A stretch of DNA of 64,000 bases from Lolium rigidum. Taxonomy: Eukaryota > Streptophyta > Magnoliopsida > Poales > Poaceae. Shown here piece by piece: positions 35,361-46,580 of the stretch. Below the pieces are notes generated by a model, which saw only the letters and a list, made by a program, of their open reading frames with translations, was not told where the DNA came from and made no database searches. Within the stretch, counting starts at the first letter, position 1. Each line of letters begins with the position of its first letter. Both the position numbers and the translations under genes were made by a program. The stretch covers positions 69,077,754 through 69,141,753 of the forward strand of contig NC_061508.1 in the NCBI RefSeq assembly GCF_022539505.1, written 5' to 3'.

Positions 35361-35562
35361 AGAGCCCCGGAGTTCTCCAAGATTCACCATTCTTCCATCC
35401 AGCTCAGCTTGCGCATGTATCTTCATCCTTTGGCCGGAACGAATAATAGAGAATCTTGAAGGACTCCAAACTTCATATCTCCAACCAAGTATTGGTCGGA
35501 AACTTCATGATCCAATGGTCAGATTCTTCGGAGATACCATCCAACGTAATCTTCGGTATGGA

Positions 35563-35890
35563 TCCGACTAGCCAAAATGTAGGTTCGGATCTAACTAGCC
35601 AAAATATAGGTCCGGATCCGACTACAAAAAATGTAGTTGCGGATCCGACTACCAAAAATTGAGGTGCGGATCCGGCTACCAAAATTTAGGTGCGGATCCG
35701 GCTACCAAATTATAGGTGCGGATCTGGTTACCAAAATATAGGTGCAGATCCGGCTACCAAAATTCAGGTTCGGATCTGACTACCAAAAATATAGGTGAGG
35801 ATCCGGCTACCAAAATCTAGGTGCGGATCCGACTGCCAAAAATATAGGTGCGGATCCGGCTACCAAAATTCAGGTGCGGATCCAGCTAGT
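35563..35890. repeat. Tandem repeat inside G, about 25-bp unit with GGATCCG
   Basis: A dozen or so degenerate copies of GCGGATCCGGCTACCAAAAT plus AGGT. The core GGATCCG word is shared with the LTR array, although the rest of the unit differs. No ORF. Confidence 0.85.
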
Positions 35891-38541
35891 TAGCCGGATT
35901 TTTGCCATCCTCTAAATTTTCTTGACATAACCATATGTAGCCCCCGAGCGTTGAGTCGGCTTGCTTCAAGGAGACTCGATGCTCAGAAACACAGCCCCCA
36001 AGCGTCAAGGTGGAAATTTTTCGGTTAGTTGCTCCAAAGAGAACTTCATCGATGTAGCCCCCGAGCGCCAAGGTGAATTTACTTGAAAATCTGGCTTGGA
36101 GATCTTAGAGTAGCTTTATCTTTATATGTGACTAAGGAATAGTGTAAATCCCAAGCATCTAGGCGGAAATTTCCAGCACTAATACTCGAAAGGAAACCCA
36201 CTTTTCACTTAAGATCAAAATCGCAGCCCCCGAGGGTTGGTTCCGGCTAAGCATAGCGGAATCAAGACTCAAGTTGCTTTTCCAGCTGTGCATGCTATGG
36301 ATCCGCCTAACCTTATCTCATATGGATCCGGCTAGCTTCCCCTGGGCTTCTTGCGATTGCTAGGTCTGCTTGAAAACACCTTAGTTTGAGGACTGTTGAA
36401 GGTCCAAGCGTCATGTACCTGATATATAAACACAAAAATACATTTGCATTAAATTGTTTCTTTGATCATGTTCAACAAACAAATGTAAGGCGGAACAAAA
36501 ACGGCCTTTAAACAAATGTTTTGAAGCTGAAACTATGCAGCAGTTGAACAACATAAAACTGTCAAGGCGAAAACAACTCGACTATCTTGAACAGTTAATG
36601 CAATTTATATGTTTTAAGCAAGATCTGGTTTATCCGTTCTTCTGGTTTATATGCTTGACTCTTCGCGAGATGGCAAACTTTAAACACAGAACATCTGCTG
36701 AGGCGATAGCGCTTAATAGCGAAACAATCAAGAACCTCAGAAACAGAGGCTGGTTTTAAGTACCGAAATGTCACTACTAAGAAATCCACATATAAACAAC
36801 AGAAAACGTGTAGGCCAGAAAACTCAAGCTAACGCCCGAAGGCGGAAATTTTGTAGCGTACTGGAGCCTTAATTAGACGGCAAAAACAGTACAAAGTTCT
36901 TCGCGAGCACGAGGCAAATCGTGGAAAATATATGATCAATAGTGAAAGCGGTAAAAGACTCAGGATATGAGTGAACCAATCTTAATCTCATGATCATAAA
37001 ATATTAAAATATTAAATATAAATAGGGACTTAGCTGTTTAAATGTAGCTGACGTCGGAAGCTTGGAATGAAACCAGTCACAGCAAATGTGCGGACATAAC
37101 AGTCCTGGAATCTAGCCATGACAGCTCATCGCGAAGTAAAGCCAAAAAAATCGGCGTAGTTGTAATGATCCGGAGCTGCTTTACCCAGAATCCTCACACG
37201 GAATCTTCGATCGGTCGGAAAGTATGGCATCCTGGCCGAGAAATTCATGCACGCAGTGATCCACACGTGAAGCCTCATTTTTTCCGTTTCAATCCCTTTT
37301 TCTTCTTAAGAAAACATGCACAGGTCGATTGTGGGCTGTTGCCAGAGCAAGGAGACGGAATCGATCAAATGTGATTTGTTTGCCTGTATGGATTGCGGCC
37401 AGCGTGGAGATTGCATGCATAAGCACCATTCAAACAATGACCACTTCACGTGAAGATGCAAATTACATGCATAGTTTCTCCGCTACGTGGAATCCCTGTA
37501 GTTGACTTTTTATTCATGCGACATGCGCTCCAGCAAAAAGTGACCAAGCCTGCTCGTTTCCGCCTTGGGATACGCCTTCCGCCTCTGTCTATGTCATGTG
37601 TGTCATGCAACTGATTCTAAACGAACCGCAGCGGCAGAGCCGGTTAATACGGGGTCGGAAACAAACGCGACGGCAAAGCCAGCTCAGTCGGAATCAATAA
37701 AATCCGCAGCGGCAAAGCCAGCTACGACAGAGTCGGAAACAGACCAACGCCATGCCATGGCGGAATCAAAACACACCGCGGCGGCATAGCCAGCCATAGC
37801 GGAATCTTAATTGTTCTTTGCTTTACGTGCAGGAGTAGCCATGTCGAAAGTACATGTGATTGCATGGATTTTGCGGAGCATGTACGTGTAATCTTCCGAC
37901 TAGATCTTCCATGTGATTCAGTATGAAAGATGATTTCCCCTTTTTCTGTTAGAGACTCCAAATTGATCATCAATCTGGTGCTCGGTACTCCGTATACGCA
38001 GCATGTATTTGGCCAAGATGGATTCGGCCTAGCCTGGTACACGGGCATAAGACTGAAGATTTCGTCGACCAGCTACCAGAAGCCGCCGAGTACTGAGAAA
38101 GCCGATCGTTTCTCAGTTTGAACATACGGATCAGCTCCGGTGCGGATACGCGAAGATTTAGAGCTCCGAATCTGCGCCGCAGCTGGGCTTGTCAAAATCA
38201 CGCAGCCAGCAGCCGAGCCCTATCGGAACCGCGCTACTCCTGGGCTCTGACAAGGCCAAACTACAACTTGGCGGAACCAAGCTCCCATCAAAGACGACAA
38301 GGGTTCTCGCCTGGATCCATGTTTCCAGGAGATCCGAGCCTGAAATCTCAACGGGGAATTTTCAGACCGGTTTATTGCGATCGTATCCAGCCCGTAGGCG
38401 GTCCGTGCAAGTTTTACCGCAATTGCAGAGCTAGGCAGAAATTTCCAAAATTGCAATGCAAGACGGATTTTAAAAAATTATAAGGCGGATCCATCCTTAG
38501 GAGGTTCCTGCTCAAATTCTTCTTCCGCGGACGTATCCTGC
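35891..38541. other. G interior, non-coding
   Basis: GTAGCCCCCGAGCG-type words occur near 35938, 35992, 36055 and 36222, each a polypurine-like tract on the minus strand. From 37620 to 37805 there is a degenerate repeat of about 45 bp with GCGGCAAAGCCAGC and GTCGGAA. The small open frames here (for example 37565-37789) follow this repeat and have no independent support. I see nothing else. Confidence 0.6.
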
Positions 38542-38850
38542 TCAAAAGGCAGTCCATGCAGGATTCGGAAATTCCTGATCTAGAGCGATTCCGGCCATGG
38601 GCGGATCCTGCTCAGATCGGATCTCCGCGAATGTATCCGGCTCGATGGCGGTCCGTGCGGAACTTACCAATGCGTTTCCATCGAAACCGACGGTTTCGTC
38701 GATGAAGATGTGTATGCCGCCGATTGGGACGATGGAGAGCTTGACGGGGTCGCTTTTAGCCGGAATCCAGCACTCATTTTGAGGGACGATCGGAAAGTTC
38801 CCGACGTAAAGTACACGCCCCACAGCGATGGAGTCGTTGAAGCTTCCCAT
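38542..38850 (-). pseudogene. gag: G gag, N-terminal stub
   Basis: An ATG at 38848-38850 lies 36 bases inside the PBS and opens 102 codons starting MGSFNDSIAVGRVLYVGNFP, ending NPAWTAF*. It has PVKLSIVPIGGIHIFIDETV, a segment I associate with the start of gag in this element group. The capsid core, nucleocapsid and all of pol are absent, so this is a leftover that cannot make a particle. It may be kept because the region near the PBS is needed for packaging (inference). Confidence 0.65.
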
Positions 38851-38887
38851 GGCGGAACCCTCCCGGTTCCGGCCTCCAGACGCCGCT

Positions 38888-38906
38888 GGCCCCACGGTGG
38901 GCGCCA
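38888..38906 (-). other. G primer binding site (Lys-tRNA type)
   Basis: The minus strand reads TGGCGCCCACCGTGGGGCC, two bases inside the 5' LTR. It matches the complement of the plant Lys-tRNA 3' end (...CCCCACGGTGGGCGCCA). Confidence 0.82.
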
Positions 38907-38908
38907 AC

Positions 38909-39687
38909 TTTCGTTGCTTAGTAGACGGTACCTCGGAGGAGGGATCCTCACGAGGGGGGAAAGAAGTAGGGGCCATAGGGCGGAGAGTCGCCGGGACGGT
39001 AGTACGCGAGTTACCCAGCTTCAGAACACCTGCACGGAGACAGGGCCTACTGCTGCTTGTCTGGAATTATCTGGGCGCTTGCGTGTTGTTACAATGGTTG
39101 TGGTTGTCTCGTGTCTAGCTCGAGATCCCCCCTTAGGGCTCCCGGGATCCGGCTTATAAAGGCGCACGGATCTAGGGTTTACATGGAGAGTCCTAGCCGG
39201 AATACAAGTTGCCTAACTACGGTACAATGTCCTGCCGTGTACGTCAAGGATCCACCTATTCCAAACTTGTCGTCATGGATCCGGCTTCCTTCATGGGCCT
39301 TCACGGATCTGACTCCTGGCATAGACCTCTTCGGATCCGAGTACCTCTGTAGGTCGGTTCGGATCCGGGTACCTCTGTAGGGCGGTTCGGATCCGGGTAC
39401 CTCTGTAGGTCGGTTCGGATCCGGGTACCTCGGTAGGGCGGTTCGGATCCGGCTACCTTCCTAGGGCGGTTCGGATCCGGCTACCTTCGTAGGGCGGTTC
39501 GGATCCGGCTACCTTTGTAGGGCGGTTCGGATCCGACTCCTTGTTCCTGGGTTGAACATCTTCCATCTTGATCAACAACAACTGGGCTGCCCGGTGGGCC
39601 ATATGCCATCACCACCATCTGTGGGTCACCCGGGCTTGCCGGAATCGGACCATGTCGATGGTATACCTATGAAGTATATCCACAACA
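38909..39687 (-). repeat. G 5' LTR with expanded 28-bp array
   Basis: 779 bp. It pairs with 34666-35360 but holds about seven copies of the 28-bp unit (39328-39535) against about four. The difference of 84 bp is three units. Its first bases read TTTCG instead of TGTCG, so the terminal G has mutated. Confidence 0.92.
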
Positions 39688-39692
39688 GGTGA

Positions 39693-40213
39693 CCTCCTAG
39701 ATGGCTCGGTTGTAGGTGCCCTAGTGACCTCTTCGTGGAAGATTGTGAAGAGGCCCGGGCTTCTTCTTCGTGGAGCTTGCAAAGTGGTTTTGGAGCTTGC
39801 CATCTCTAAAGTAGAGGAAAAACTAGCCATAAGGAGAGGACCTTTGTCCTTCGTGGAATTGGCTTGGAGAAGGAGGTGAGCATTCGTGGCGTTCGAGAGA
39901 CCTTCGTGGTGCCCTGCATATCTCCAACGTGGCATACCTCACTTCACGTGAGGTAACATGGGAATACATCTTTGTCTCTGCATGCCTCAGTTATATCTAT
40001 ACCCGATTTTACTTTCTTTGTGATAGCCACTGAGCTTGAAGTAATTTATCTTGATTATCACTTGTGCTATATATGTTTTGATTAGCTTAACTTGTTGTTG
40101 GTGCACTTAGTTTAGCCTAGCTTATTTAGACTTTATGCTTGAAAATAAACGTGATTTTTTTGCCGCATTTTTTCATGCTAAATCCTTAATTGTTTTTAAA
40201 CACCTATTCACCC
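39693..40213 (+). mobile_element. H: LTR-like repeat, part 2
   Basis: Resumes H after G. It contains TTCGTGGAGCTTGC and ends ...TTTTTAAACACCTATTCACCC, broken by T. Joining to 60995 restores TATTCACCCCCTCTAGGTGACATC, a continuous LTR 3' end. Confidence 0.75.
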
Positions 40214-40233
40214 TAGAATTCCAGGTGGGATGG
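40214..40233 (+). repeat. T left terminal inverted repeat
   Basis: Inverted partner of 60967-60986 with three mismatches, immediately inside the 8-bp duplication. Confidence 0.7.
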
Positions 40234-40718
40234 ACTCGGGACGTCCGCCTCCCATTCTCACACATCTCTCTAATCCCGTTGTCCCATGCCCCTATTGTCC
40301 CATCAATGAAAAATATCACTAGACTCCTGTGGGATGTCCCACTTATCCCTAAATTGATCGACTCCCAAGTATAGCTAGCTTGGTTTGGCGCTAGCTTGTT
40401 GGATTCCAGCTAGGTCGACTCCCAAGTAAAAAAAACCGATCAAATGCACACAACTACATGTAGCCAAGACAAGTAATTACAAATGTCTGTCACATATACA
40501 TGTCCACGGCAGCCTGAAAGAATCATCAGGCACCACGTGTAACACTCCTTTGATTACAGTGGAAAACTGGAGATGCGGGCATGCGGCTACACAAGTCAGT
40601 GAATGCAACACACAACTTATATGAGTAGATGGGTGTTCTGTTCTACGCTTCTGGGGCAAGAACTACACAAGTCATAGACAGATTGAAGGCGAAGCGTTCT
40701 TCTCTTCTAGCAGCTACA

Positions 40719-40802
40719 TCATTCTTGCTTCTTGAGAAAGCTGTCTCGCAAGGCGAATTCCTCAGCCTGGCTGAAGTTATCCTTCTCCTCGTCATCCGGC
40801 TT
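40719..40802 (-). pseudogene. Last-exon-like fragment of an unknown gene in T
   Basis: On the minus strand an acceptor-like TGTAATCAAATGCAG precedes 28 codons beginning KPDDEEKDNFSQAEEFALRD and ending FLKKQE*. About 400 bp of 3' UTR-like sequence follows, down to the T terminus. The short, charged, helical tail looks like the C-terminus of a real plant protein, but I do not recognise it. No matching upstream exon is seen before J begins near 41334. Another frame is also open here (stop near 40650), so the reading frame is a preference, not proof. Confidence 0.4.
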
Positions 40803-41333
40803 CTGCATTTGATTACAACAAATCATGCATCAGATAATTTCAGTTTTCCAGTTTGTTCAACTCAAGTATATGCAAGATAAAGGAAATAAAATTGAATTCT
40901 TTTACTGTTTACATAGGACAGGCATGAATAAACAAGCTAAATTGCATTGCAATTCAGAATTGGCACCACTTGGTGCAGGTATTGACTGCCTAATAAAGTA
41001 GTCATATTTATCATACTCCAAAAGGGCATAACTTTCTCAACCCCCATATTTAAAATAAAGTAGTCATATTTAATTGTGGCACTTGGACAGTGGAAGCAGT
41101 TCCGGTAATAGGTCGAGGGGGGCCCAGTGAAACCTCCCACGTGTGGTTAGTGCACTCAGTCTTGGATCAGAAAACAAGAACTCATCCTAATTATAAAATT
41201 GGACACAAGTGAGCCATGGTAAAACCAAAATATACAGTTGACCCACCGATGCCTCTTCTTATCCATTTTAATATTATCAATAGGGTGAGCCATGATTATC
41301 TCCAACAACAGATATAGAAGTAAAACAACTACC
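40803..41333. other. T left arm, intron-like
   Basis: AT-rich with no ORF. It includes two TAAAGTAGTCATATTTA copies (40994 and 41056). Confidence 0.4.
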
Positions 41334-41697
41334 CAACGAGATATCCCGAACATTTCGAGATATCAACAAAACCCTAAACTCGCCTACGACTCGCAAAGCT
41401 AGCAAACAACAAACATCAGGTAGGGCAAGGAGGTGTATCTCGGATCATATAGGGTAACAGGTGGAATAGGTCACGTGACACAACAGAATCGCAACATAGG
41501 GGTAGCAATAGATCAGAAGAGCATGAAAATGTAAAATAGGTGAAGGGGTGGGCTCGCCTGTCAAATCGGAAGAGAAAGCACGAACGCGATCTTCAGGGGT
41601 GATGTAGAGGAACTCCTTCTCGAACTGCTCGGTGTCGGTGTCTACTCGAGAAGAACCAAATAGCACATACAAGAAAGATGCGCAAATCAATACAAGG
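41334..41697 (-). mobile_element. Element J, 3' part (left of B)
   Basis: CGAGATATCCCGAACATTTCGAGATATC begins this stretch. It joins 48085-48412 when B and one TSD copy are removed, so it is the same element. No coding frame. J's 3' LTR is not seen to the left, so it has been deleted. Confidence 0.55.
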
Positions 41698-41702
41698 ATG
41701 TG

Positions 41703-43204
41703 TGATGTCTACTCTCGCTTCTTTTCCTGTAGACAGTGTTGGGCCTCCAAGAGCAGAGGTTTGTAGAACAGCAGCAAGTTTTCCCTTAAGTGGATCACCC
41801 AAGGTTTATCGAACTCAGGGAGGAAGAGGTCAAAGATACCCCTCTCAAGCAACCCCGCAATCATGATACAAGAAGTCTCTTGTGTCCCCAACACACCTAA
41901 TACACTTGTCGATGTATAGGTGCACTAGTTCGGCGAAGAGATAGTGAAATACAAGTAGTATGGATGTATATGAGTGGTAATAGCAATCTGAATAAAATAT
42001 GGCAGCAAGTAAACATGCAACAGAACAAGAAATAAGCGGTGTTTGCAGTATTGGAAACAAGGCCTAGGGATCATACTTTCACTAGTGGACACTCTCAACA
42101 TTGATCGCATAATAAATAATAACTTCTTCTCATTTGTGCTACATACACTCTTTGTTGGATGACAAACACCATTCATTGTGTAGGGCTACAAGAGCTCCCT
42201 CAATGCCGGAGTTAACAAGCTCCACAACATTCGATGTTCATATTTAAATAACCTTAGAGAATAATAGATCTTTGCAAAATAAACCGAGTACTAACATAGC
42301 ATACACACTGTCACCATTACACTATGAAAGGGGGAATAAATCACATCAATACTATCATAGCGATAATCAACTCCATAACCTACAAGAGATTATGATCATA
42401 ATCTACGACAAGAACCACACGATGCACACACTGTCACCATTACACCATGCAGGAGGAATAGACTACTTTAATAACATCACATGAGTAGCACATAACTAGT
42501 AGCGATACAAAGCTCATCATATGGATCTCAATCATGTAAAGCAGCTCATGAGATCATTGTATTGGAGTACATAGAGAGAGATTAACCACATAGCTACCGG
42601 TAGAGCCCTCAGCCCCGGTGGAGAATTACTCCCTCCTCATGGGAGACAACGAGCGGTGATGAAGATGGCGGTGGTGTCGATGGAGAAGCCTTCCGGGGCA
42701 CTTCCCCGTCCCGGCGGCGTGCCGAACAGAGACTCCCGTCCCCCGCATCTTGGCTTCGCAATGGCGGCGGCTCGGGAAGGTTTCTCGTACCGTGGCTTAT
42801 TCCTCTCGGGGTTTTAGGTCGGGACCTTTAAATAGGCGAAGAGGCGGAGTCGGAAGGTCGACGAGGCGGCCGTGACAACAAGGGGGCGCGGCCCACACCC
42901 CGGCCGCGCCGCCACCGGTGTGTGGGGCCCCCGTGGCCCCCTATGGCGGCTCTCGGGGGTTCTGGAAGCTTCGTGGGAAAATAGGATGCTGGGCGTTGAT
43001 TTCGTCCGATTCCGAGAATATTTCCTTACTAGGATTTCTGAAACCAAAAACAGCAGAAAACATGAACTGGCACTTCGGCATCTTGTCAATAGGTTAGTTC
43101 CGGAAAACGCATCAAAACGATATAAAGTATGAACAAAACATGTAGGTATTGTCATAAAACAAGCATGGAACATCAGAAATTATAGATACGTTGGAGACGT
43201 ATCA
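41703..43204 (-). repeat. B 3' LTR
   Basis: Plus strand TGATGTCTACTC to GGAGACGTATCA; on its own strand it starts TGATACGTCTCCAACGTATC. It pairs with 46581-48084. Confidence 0.95.
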
Positions 43205-43218
43205 GCATCCCCAAGCTT
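43205..43218 (-). other. B polypurine tract
   Basis: GCATCCCCAAGCTT on plus, that is AAGCTTGGGGATGC on the element strand, abutting the LTR. Two further copies sit inside at 44984 and 45042. Confidence 0.85.
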
Positions 43219-45732
43219 AGTTCCTACTCGCCCTCGAGTAGGTAAACGATAACACAAATAATTTCTGAGGTGACATGCTACCATCATAATCTTGATCAAC
43301 ATTATTGTAAAGCATATGACATGAATGGTATGATCTGAAGCAAAAAATTGCTAACAAAGATAATGACTAAACAAATGAATCATATAGCAAAACTTTTCAT
43401 GAATAGTACTTTCAAGACAAGTATCAACAAGACTTGCATAAGAGCTAACTCATAAGCAATAAATTCAAAGTAAAGGCATCGAAGCAACACAAAGGAAGAT
43501 ATAAGTTGCAGCAGTTGCTTTCAACTTTCAACATACATATATCATGGATAATTGTCAACATAGAGTAATATGATGAATGCAAATAAGCAAGTATGTAAGA
43601 ATCAATGAACAGTTGACACAAGTGTTTGCTTCTAAGATGGAAGGAAATGGGTAAACTGACTCAACAATAAAGTAAAAGATAGGCCCTTCGCAGAGGAAGC
43701 ATGGATTAAATCATGTGCTAGAGCTTTTCAAGTTTTGAAATCATATAGAGAGCATAAAAGTAAAATTTTGAGAGGTGTTTGTTGTTGTCAACGAATGGTA
43801 GCGGGTACTCTAACTACCTTATCAACCAGACTTTCAAGAGCGGCTCCCATGAAGGACGTTATCTCTACCAGCAAGGTAGATCATCAGTTTTCTCTTTTGT
43901 TTACACATGTACTTTAGTTTTATTTATTAGATGACACTCCCCCCCCAACCTTTTGCTTACACAAGCCATGGCTAACCGAATCCTCGGGTGCCTTCCAACA
44001 TTCACATACCATGTAGGAGTGTCTATTTGCAAATTTAAGTTGCTTACTGATAAATCAGAGCAAAACATGTGAAGAGAATTATTAATGCAAGTTAATTAAT
44101 TGGGACTGGGAACCCCATTGCCAGCTCTTTTTGCAAAATTATTGGATAAGCGGATGAAGCCACTAGTCCATTGTGAAAGTCTGTCAAAAGTAAATGACAA
44201 GATCGAAAGATAAAACACCACATACTTCCTCATGAGCTATAAAACATTGACACAAATAAGAGATAATAACTTTTGAATTGTTTAAAGGTAGCACATGAAG
44301 TATTTACTTGGAATGGCAGGAAATACCACATAGTAGGTAGATATGGTGGACACAAATGGCATAGGTTTTGGCTCAAGGTTTTGGATGCACGAGAAGCATT
44401 TCCTCTCAGTACAAGGCTTTGGGCTAGCAAGGTTGTTTGAAGCAAACACAAGTATGAACCGGTACAGACAAAACTTACATAAGAACATATTGCAAGCATT
44501 ATAAGACTCTACACTGTCTTCCTTGTTGCTCAAACACTTTTACCAGAAAATATATAGACCTTAGAGAGACCAATCATGCAAACCAAATTTCAACAAGCTC
44601 TACGGTAGGTCTCCACTACTAGATTTAACTACATGATGCAAGAGCTTAAACATGATCTATGAGAGCTCAAAACAATTGCCAAGTATCAAATTATTCAAGA
44701 CCATATGAAGCATTTTCTGATTCCAACCAAATAGAAACAAGTGAAGCGATCAACTTTCGCCCTTGAACATTAAGAGTAAAGCTAAGAACACATGTGTTCA
44801 TACGCAACAGTGGAGCGTGTCTCTCTCCCACACATGAGCATGAATTTATTCAGAGAATGAAAATAACAAAACGAAAATAAAAGCACACATACGCTCCAAG
44901 TAAAGTACATAAGATGTGACTAAATAAAAATATAGTTTCAATAGAAGAAACCTGATAAGTTGATGAAGAAGGGGATGCCTTGGGCATCCCCAAGCTTAGA
45001 TGCTTGAGTCTTCTTAAAATATGCAGGGATGAACCACGGGGGCATCCCCAAGCTTAGGCTTTTCACTCTTCTTGATCATATATCATCCTCCTCTCTTGAC
45101 CCTTGAAAACTTCCTCCACACCGAACTTCAAGCAAACTCATTAGAGGGTTAGTGCATAATAAAAATTCACATGTTCAGAGGTGACACAATCATTCTTAAC
45201 ACTTCTGGACATTGCACAAAGCTTCTGAAAGTTAATGGAACAAAGAAACTCATTCAACTTAACAAAAACGGCAAAGGCAGAATCTGTCAAAAACAGAACA
45301 GTACGTAAAGACAAACCTGGAAGGGGCACTTAACTTGCTCAAACGGAAAAACTCAAAACTAATGAAAGTTGCGTACATATCTGAGGATCACACACGTAAA
45401 TTTGCAGATTTTTTTGATTTTTTTACAGAGACTTCTGCTCAAATTCGTGACAGACAGCAAATCTGTTTCTGCGCAGTAATCCAAATCTAGCATCAACTTT
45501 AACATAGAGACTTTACTTGGCACCAAAAACATGATAAGGAGAGGTTGCTACAGTAGTAAACAACTTCCAAGACTCAACAAAACAAAAATTGCTGTAGTAA
45601 AATAAACACATGGGTTATCTCCCAAGAATTTGTTTCTTTATAGCCATTAAGATGGGCTCAGTAATTTCAAAGATACTCTCGCAAGAATTAAGAGTTGAAG
45701 CAAAAGAGAGCATCAAGAAGCAAATTCAAAAC
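43219..45732. other. B interior, non-coding
   Basis: No supported ORF. It corresponds, inverted, to the D interior at 10211-12800 and to the C interior at 51490-54050, including the paired internal polypurine-like words. Confidence 0.7.
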
Positions 45733-46365
45733 TCATTTAAGCCTAACCCACTTTCTGTGAAAAGGAATCTTGTACACAAATAAATTCATGAAGAACAAAG
45801 TGGCAAGCATAGGAAGGCAACACAAGCGCAATTTCAAGATTCTCAACATAAAGAGGGGAAACTTAATATTATTAAGATGCATATAACCATATTTCCCTCT
45901 GTCATAATAACTTTCAGTAGCATCATGAACAAACTCAACAATATAATTATCACATGAAACATTCTTGTCATGAGCCATATGCATATAATTATTACTCTCC
46001 ACGTAAGCATAATCAATTTTATTAGTTGTAGTGGGAGCAAATTCAACAAAGTAGCTATCATTATTATTCTCATCAAGTGTAAGAGGCATAGTATAATCAT
46101 AATAAAATTTACTCTCCATAGTAGGCGGCACCAAAAGACCACTATCATTATAATCATCGTAAATAGGAGGCAAAGTATCATCAAAGAAAATTTTCTCCTC
46201 AATGCTTGGGGGACTAAAAATTTCATGCTCATCAAAACCAGCTTCCCCAAGCTTAGAATTTTCCATATCATTAACAACAATGGTGTTCAAAGCGTTCATA
46301 CTAATATCATTGCTACTAGCATGCAAATAAGGTTCCATAGGTTTTTTAATTTTCGCAGCAAACAA
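45733..46365 (-). CDS. B ORF of unknown function with repeat module and hydrophobic C-terminus
   Basis: 210 codons, intact. Unrecognised by family. The N-terminal third carries two related modules, SPPSIEEKIFFDDTLPPIYD and a variant VPPTMESKFYYDYTMPLTLD. The middle is rich in Asp, Asn and Tyr (APTTTNKIDYAYVESNNYMH). The C-terminal 45 residues start at YMHLNNIKFPLFMLRILKL, contain a long hydrophobic stretch and end FHRKWVRLK. No Cys/His knuckle, protease or RT motif. It sits in the gag position, after the 5' LTR and PBS. The closest relative in the window is the C ORF at 54053-54871, to which it is very similar. It may interact with a partner element's proteins or membranes; this is inference. 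Confidence 0.65.
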   Translation of the reverse strand: MFAAKIKKPMEPYLHASSNDISMNALNTIVVNDMENSKLGEAGFDEHEIFSPPSIEEKIFFDDTLPPIYDDYNDSGLLVPPTMESKFYYDYTMPLTLDENNNDSYFVEFAPTTTNKIDYAYVESNNYMHMAHDKNVSCDNYIVEFVHDATESYYDRGKYGYMHLNNIKFPLFMLRILKLRLCCLPMLATLFFMNLFVYKIPFHRKWVRLK

Positions 46366-46550
46366 TCCATGTCTTAACTAAGGAAATAGAATAAGAAGCT
46401 CATTGTTGCTTTCCATTATGCCTAACTAGTGTAAACAAGAAACCAAAAGATGCAATTGCAGGATCTAAAGGAAATAGCTTCGAGTACTTACAACGGCGCC
46501 GGAAAATAGCTTAGTAGCCGAGATCCGGAGTGTGAGTACCTTTTACCTTT

Positions 46551-46571
46551 CCTCCCCAGCAACGGCGCCGT
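46551..46571 (-). other. B primer binding site (Asp-tRNA type, degenerate)
   Basis: The minus strand reads ACGGCGCCGTTGCTGGGGAGG, about 9 bases inside the LTR. It differs from the expected TGGCGCCGTTGCCGGGGA at a few positions. A partial second copy, CCGGCGCCGTTG with the same TAGCTATTTT-like lead, lies at about 46491-46510. Confidence 0.75.
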
Positions 46572-46580
46572 AAAATAGCT

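Larger units (their letters stand above)
34666..39687 (-). mobile_element. G: non-autonomous Gypsy-type element, minus strand
   Basis: LTRs at 34666-35360 and 38909-39687, with perfect TSD GGTGA at 34661-34665 and 39688-39692. The PBS beside the right LTR and a G-rich tract beside the left LTR (35361-35380, AAGAGCCCCGGAG on plus) set the orientation. The 3.5-kb interior has only the first 103 codons of gag and no pol. The rest is tandem repeats and non-coding sequence, so mobility would have depended on a relative. Confidence 0.92.

Noticed and set aside
35563..35890. CRISPR-like array
   Set aside because: Units are adjacent with no unique spacers and vary freely. It is a plain tandem repeat inside a plant retroelement.
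45970..46377. Plus-strand Ile/His-rich frame opposite the B ORF (also 54356-54574)
   Set aside because: An antisense shadow caused by Asp/Asn/Tyr-rich codons on the minus strand.
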